Assembly: GCA_963573385.1 (NCBI GenBank)
Contig: CAUYLG010013691.1
Coordinates: 1-64,000, forward strand
DNA length: 64,000 nt
DNA from: Cacajao melanocephalus
Lineage: Eukaryota > Chordata > Mammalia > Primates > Pitheciidae
Reading direction: 5' to 3'
Of the stretch, positions 59,101 through 64,000 are shown one piece after another. Each line of letters opens with the position of its first letter. Within the stretch, counting starts at the first letter, position 1. The notes beneath the pieces are model-generated. The model did no database searches, was not told the DNA's origin, and saw only the letters and a list, made by a program, of their open reading frames with translations. The translations under genes and the position numbers were made by a program.

Positions 59101-61100
59101 CTCCTTTTTTTAGCCTATTTATTTCCTGGATCCTGGCACATACCAAGGTTAGAGGAACTGTAGTGAACATTCACTGTTTTTGCTGCGCAGCACCTTCTGA
59201 TCACAAATTTTCAATTTTTTCAGTCCACTTTGTTTGTCTTAGGGTTCAGTCCACCTCGCATTCTGCATGACTTAGACCTGGAAATTTGGAGCATTGCATT
59301 TGCCTGGCCACTGTGATGGTGAAAAAACAGACATATAAGGAAAAACTGAGTTTGGGAGAAGAAAGTAGAATTTGCTGTAATTTCTAGAAAAGATATTGCT
59401 CCTCCTTCCTGTAAGGCCTGAGATCATGTACAAACTGGAGATCATACAATCATTTTGTTACCACTTGGAACCAAAAAGATGAAAGCAAACTAAGAAATGA
59501 CAGAAGACAAAATGAGTTCTAATAACATTGAATTTGGAAGCCAGATCTACCATTGCAATGTTTAGTTATGAGACCCAATAAATTCATTTTTTGCTTAAGC
59601 AAATTTTGATGAGGATTTTGACATTTACAGTGTTAAGAGTCTTGACTAAAACAGAGAAACATACTCTTTTAATATTAAAGTGTTCAGGGCATGTGCCAAC
59701 AAATACATCCGTTTTTGGTTATGTAACAGAAAAATAATTCTATGACATGCAGATGTAGAACCATAAACTGTAATAAGAACATTGATCTCACAACAGATTT
59801 CTAGCTAGCAAGTGCAAGAAGATCTATATTTGATATTAGACTAGTTGGAATTTTTGCCAGTAGATAACATAAAGTCTGAAGCCAGAACCAGGAATTCTAA
59901 AGCCGTATACAGAGATATTTTTATACTTATTCACAAATTGACCCAGGGGAGAATTTATGCCACTTCACAATTTGGCCATAACTATGGCATGTGCAGCAGA
60001 CAGTGAGGGGTAGATATTAACGTAGAAAACGGTGAGAAAACTAGAAACTCTTGTGAGAGGATCTAGGTACTCTCAAGCTGAATTGAGATGGAATATTTTC
60101 TATTCCAATTTGTGCCAGGAACAAGGGCTCTTTGGTGGGAAATATTCAAGGAAGCAGGTAGGTGGCTTTGAATGAAATTAATGTAGCTCAAAGAATAAAT
60201 AATTTAGAAAGAGACCATTGTGGAAAGAGGAGTAAATTCAAAGGAAGAAATGACCAATTTGTAAAGTAAAGCAGTAATTGACAGCTTCTCAGAGACAGCT
60301 GACCTAAAAGCAGCTAGATGGGTGCACAGGGAATCTAGACACTCCCTGCTGTGTAGCATGCAGGTATTCATGTGAATTCTTTTCTTATCTACTATTGAGG
60401 GAGTGGGTGGTAAAGACAGAAGAGCAAGAGATGGTGGCAGTTTTTCGTCTACTTTTCTATCCTCTTCTTGAGGCATTAACCATATGACAACAGAAGGATT
60501 TAAAAATTTTTTTATCATACCTTAGAAGCAACATGGAAGTGGGTATTTTCTGAGCAACAAGAAAAATCAAATTGTATATTATTTACTCTACTCTGAGTCC
60601 AGACCATGGTTAAAGCAATTTCCAACTGCTCCATCTCCAATCAGCAATGGAAATAGAGGGACCAAAGTGACTGAATACAGAGCACAGTGCTGAGTGTCAG
60701 AAGAGATGAAACCCTCAATGGGACAGAAAATAATATAAGTGGGCTGATAGTTAATAGGGGAAAGACAAGAAGGGTACAACAAAGAAAGGGATTTTTCTTG
60801 CCAGCGAGGGATAGCCAAGTAGGTTTTGAAGGTTAAATGGGAGAATTTATATCATAAGTTCTCTGGAGCAAATGGGCTTGGTAGGGTTGGAGGTGTGTGA
60901 CTGTCTCTTGGTGTAGAAAATTACTTCCAAGTCTCAAACACCCTGTGAATACTGCAGAGAGAGTACTTGGTAATTTGAATCTGAAAGTAAGGCTTTCTTT
61001 TTTATTTCCCACTCCAGGATTCCTTAAGATTCATTTCCAATTGTTGGTTCTTTATCTAACAAATAATGTGTTATTCTTCTGGGTGTTTTTAATAAATGAT
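59101..61100. other. Unassigned DNA
   Basis: Two kilobases in which I recognise no gene, RNA gene or named repeat. Several frames of 76-104 codons (for example 60,204-60,518 and 60,588-60,818 minus, 60,897-61,175 plus) have no recognisable domain. Confidence 0.5.
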
Positions 61101-61514
61101 TGTCTGCACTTTATGTTGCTTATAACAAAATACCTGAAACTGTCTAACTTAAGAAGAAATTCCTTAAAGTGGTGAAGGTTGAGAAGCCAAAGGTCAAAAG
61201 TCAAGAGGCCATGTATGGTTAGGGCCTTCTTGCTGTTAAGGTCACTTTGCTGAGTATCAACTTAGTGCAGGACATTACATAAAGAGGGGGATAAGCATGC
61301 TAACTCAGGTAATTTCTCCTTTTTTTTACAAAGCCACCAGTCCCACGGCAATGATAATCCATTAATACACTAGCCCATTAATCCATGAATGAATTAGTCT
61401 ATTCATGAAAGCGGAACCCTCATGGCCCAATCATTTCTTAAAGGTCCCACCTATCAAAACTGCCACATTGGGGATGCCACATGTGTTTCAAAGGGGAAAA
61501 ATATTCAAACTATA
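61101..61514 (-). mobile_element. LTR remnant, ERVL-MaLR-type, antisense
   Basis: Starts 'tgtctgcactttatgttgct' and 'tataacaaaatacctgaaac'. It contains 'gggccttcttgctgttaagg', 'acaaagccaccagtcccac' and 'ttaaaggtcccacctatcaa', and ends near 'tattcaaactata'. It directly abuts L1 sequence on its right and non-L1 sequence on its left, with no matching target duplication seen. Confidence 0.75.
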
Positions 61515-62362
61515 CCTCCAACTCCATCCAGGTTGCTGTAGATACTTTTATTTCTTTTTATGGCTGAGTAGTATTCTATGGTATAAATATATCACCTTTT
61601 CTTTATCCGCTCATCAATTTATGGGCATTTGGGCAAGTTTCATATTTTCACAATTGTGAATTGTGCTGCTATAAACATGCATGTGCAAGTGTCTTTTTCA
61701 TATAATGACCTCTTTTCCTCTGGGTAGATAGATACTAGCATTGGTAGTAGTGGAATTGCTCGATCAAATTGTAGATCTACTTTTGGTTCTTTATGAAATC
61801 TTCATACTGTTTGCCATAGTGAATGGACTAGTTTACATTCCCACCAGCCGTGTCAAAGTGTTCCCTTTTCACCATACCCACACCAACATCTATTATATTT
61901 CGATTAAGGCTATTCTTGCACAACGAAGGTGGTATCGCATTGTGATTTTGACTTGCATTTCCCCATTAGTGATGTTGAGCATTTTTTCATTTGTTTGTTG
62001 GCCATTTGTGTCCCTTTTTGTGAGAATTGTCTATCCATGTCCTTAGCCCACTTTTTGGTGGGATTGTTTGCTTTTTGTGCTGATTTGTTTGAGTCCCTTA
62101 AAGATTCTGAGTATTAGTCCTTTGCTGTATGCATAATTTGTGAATACGTTGTCACACTCTGTGGGTTGTCTGTTTACTCTGCTGATTATTTCTTTTGCTG
62201 TACAGATGCTTTTTAGTTTAAGTCTCATCTATTTATCTTTGCTTTTACTGCATTTGCCTTTTGGTTTTTGATCACAAACTTTGCCTAAGCCAATGCCTAG
62301 AAGAGGTTTTTTGATGTTATCTTCTAGAATTTTTATGGTTTCAGGTCTTAGATTAAAGTCTT

Positions 62363-62411
62363 TGATCCATCTCGAGTTGATTTTTGTAATCCATCTTGAG
62401 TTGATTTTCAT
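62363..62411 (+). repeat. 24-bp tandem duplication at L1 deletion edge
   Basis: 'atccatctcgagttgatttt' and 'atccatcttgagttgatttt' follow each other at about 62,365 and 62,389, next to the internal deletion. Confidence 0.8.
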
Positions 62412-63599
62412 GATCACCTATTGAGATAATATAATTTTTGTTTTTAACTATGTGGTGTATCACATTTACTGACTTGCATATGTTAAACCATCCATATATG
62501 CCTGGAATGAAATCCACTTGATCTATGGTGGATTATCTTTTTGATATGCCTTTGGATTTGGTTTGCTAGTATTTTGTTAAGGATTTTTACATCCATGTTC
62601 CTCATGAATATTGGTCTGTAGTTTTCTTTTTTTTGTTTTGTCCTTTCCTGGCTTTGATATGAGGGTGAAACTGGCTTCATAGAATGATTTAGGAAGGATT
62701 CCCACTTTATCTTTTGGAATTGTTTCAGTAGGATTGTTATCAATTCTTCTTTGACTGTCTCGTAAAATTCAGCTGTGAATCAGTCTGATCCTGGACTTCT
62801 TTTTGTTAGCAAAATTTTAATTATTATTTTAATATTACTGTTTGTTATGGGTCTGTTAGAGTTTGGATTTCTTCCTGGTTTAATCTAAGAGGGTTGTATC
62901 TTTCCAGAAATTTATCCATCTCTTCTGGGTTTTCTAGTTTGTGTGTGTAAAGGTGTTCATAGTAACCTTGAATGATCATTTGTGTTTCTGTGGTATCAGT
63001 TGTAATATCTCCCATTTTGTTTTTAACTGAGTTTATTTAGATCTTGTTTTCTTGGTTAATCTCACTAACGGTCTATTAGTTCTGCTCTAATCTTGGTTAT
63101 ATCTTTTCTTCTGCTGCATTTGGGTTTGGTTTGTTCTTGTTTCTCTAGTTACTTGAAGTGTGACCTTAGATTATGCTCTTTCAGACTTTTTGATGTAGGC
63201 ATTTAATGCTATAAACGTTCCTATTAGCACTGTTTTTGCTATATCCCAGATGTTTTGATACATTGTGTCACTATTATCATTCAGTTCAAATAATTTTTTA
63301 ATTTCTATCTTGATTTCATTGTCAATCCAGTGATTATTCAGGTGCAGATTTAATTTTCAGGTATTTGCGTGGTTTTGAAGGTTCCTTTTAGAGTTAATTT
63401 CCAATTTTATTCCACTGAGGTCTGAGAGAGTACTTGATATCATTTCATTTTTCTTAGACTTGTTTGTGCCTTATTATATGGTGTATCTTAAAGAATGTTT
63501 CATGTGCTGATGAGTAGAATATATCTTCTGCAATTGTTGAGTAGAATGTTCTGTAAATACCTATGAAGTGCATTTGTTCTGGGGAATAGATTAAGTCTC

Positions 63600-63616
63600 T
63601 TTTTTTTTTTTTTTTT
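63600..63616 (+). repeat. Poly-T run inside L1 endonuclease region
   Basis: A run of 16-17 T replaces what is normally mixed sequence in L1. On the coding (minus) strand it adds a lysine run. Confidence 0.9.
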
Positions 63617-64000
63617 CTGTCCTGATGAGCTGTCTGGTGCTGTCCGTGGAGTACTGAAGTCCCTCACTATTATTGTGTTGTTGTCTATCTCATTTCTTAT
63701 GTCTAGCAGTAATTGCTTTATAAATTTGGGAGCTCTAGTATTAGGTGCACATATATTTAGGATTATGATATTTTCCTGTTGGACTAGTCCTTTTATCATT
63801 ATATAATGTCTCTCTTTGTATTTTTTAACTGTTATTGCTTTAAAGTCTCTTTTGTCTGATATAAGAATAGCTAAGCTTGCTGGCTTTTGGTGTCCATTGG
63901 ATGGAATGTCTTTTTTTCACCTTTAAGTTTATGTGAGTCCTTATGGGTTAGGTGAGTCTTTTGAAGGCAGCAGATACTTAGTTGGTAAATTCTTATCCAT

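Larger units (their letters stand above)
61515..64000 (-). mobile_element. Primate LINE-1 (L1PB/L1PA-like), antisense, continues beyond window
   Basis: Antisense ORF2 from near its 3' end to the endonuclease domain. The 3'UTR is absent. A deletion of roughly a kilobase joins the C-terminal region to the reverse-transcriptase region at about 62,412. The minus-strand frame 62,483-62,743 gives the start of the reverse transcriptase (a Y-R-P-I motif and K-I-L-N-K-I-L-A). The frame 63,500-63,799 gives the endonuclease segment, in which the catalytic GDFNTP motif reads RDFSTP, so the active-site Asn is Ser. A T16 run (63,601-63,616) has expanded within it. Not functional. Confidence 0.88.

Noticed and set aside
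1..64000. A CRISPR array, operon, phage or other microbial system
   Set aside because: The sequence is AT-rich and packed with Alu, L1, LTR and other mammalian repeats; no regularly spaced repeats or compact gene clusters exist.

Overview
The window looks like AT-rich intergenic or deep-intronic nuclear DNA from a primate, most likely human. The evidence is the repeat content: eight Alu copies, several primate-type L1 elements (L1PA/L1PB-like), MaLR (MLT1/MST-type) LTRs, and older mammalian layers (L2, MIR, L1M, MER5A, Tigger). I find no protein-coding host gene, no exon with convincing splice signals and no CRISPR array. All the longer open reading frames I examined either fall inside transposon remnants or carry no recognisable domain. 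Repeat names come from recognising the sequence, not from a library search, so subfamily names are tentative.

Layout. 1-950: 3' end of a young L1 (+). 1.06-1.24 kb: hAT-type fragment. 1.25-3.3 kb: old L1M (-). 3.3-11.9 kb: mostly unassigned DNA with an L1M 3' end, a MaLR-type LTR, an Alu and a MIR; it also carries a 63-bp inverted repeat with arms 1.8 kb apart. 12.3-17.2 kb: old L1M (+) with a nested LTR, then an L1 (-) whose 5' part is inverted (twin-priming) and which carries an MST-type solo LTR. 17.2-28.4 kb: unassigned DNA with L2, a 35-nt U2 snRNA 5' fragment, MER5A, a MIR split by an insertion, and an Alu. 28.4-31.1 kb: L1ME (-) and a solo LTR (-). 33.1-34.9 kb: 5'-truncated L1PA (+) with an 11-bp target-site duplication. 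35.5-36.5 kb: L2 (-) with a nested Alu. 36.7-41.8 kb: a 5'-complete primate L1 (+) with a 16-bp target-site duplication. Its 5'UTR hosts an LTR joined to a tRNA-Glu(TTC)-like sequence, and ORF1 is joined to the reverse-transcriptase region by an internal deletion. 42.8-50.6 kb: L2, an LTR, a Tigger-type DNA transposon, a MaLR LTR, two Alus, a GGAA microsatellite and an ERV1-like LTR. 51.8-53.4 kb: L2 (-) with a condensed local duplication. 54.0-57.4 kb: MLT1 LTR and L1M (+). 57.5-59.1 kb: L1 (-) with two Alus. 61.1-64.0 kb: MaLR-type LTR abutting an L1 (-) that runs off the window end.

Nothing here works as a gene system. The value of the window is as a record of nested insertions and rearrangements. 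The least ordinary items are the LTR/tRNA-Glu composite inside the L1 5'UTR (37.41-37.98 kb), the 63-bp near-perfect inverted repeat (5.59 and 7.44 kb), the condensed collinear duplication at 52.3-52.6 kb and the U2 snRNA fragment at 22.70 kb.
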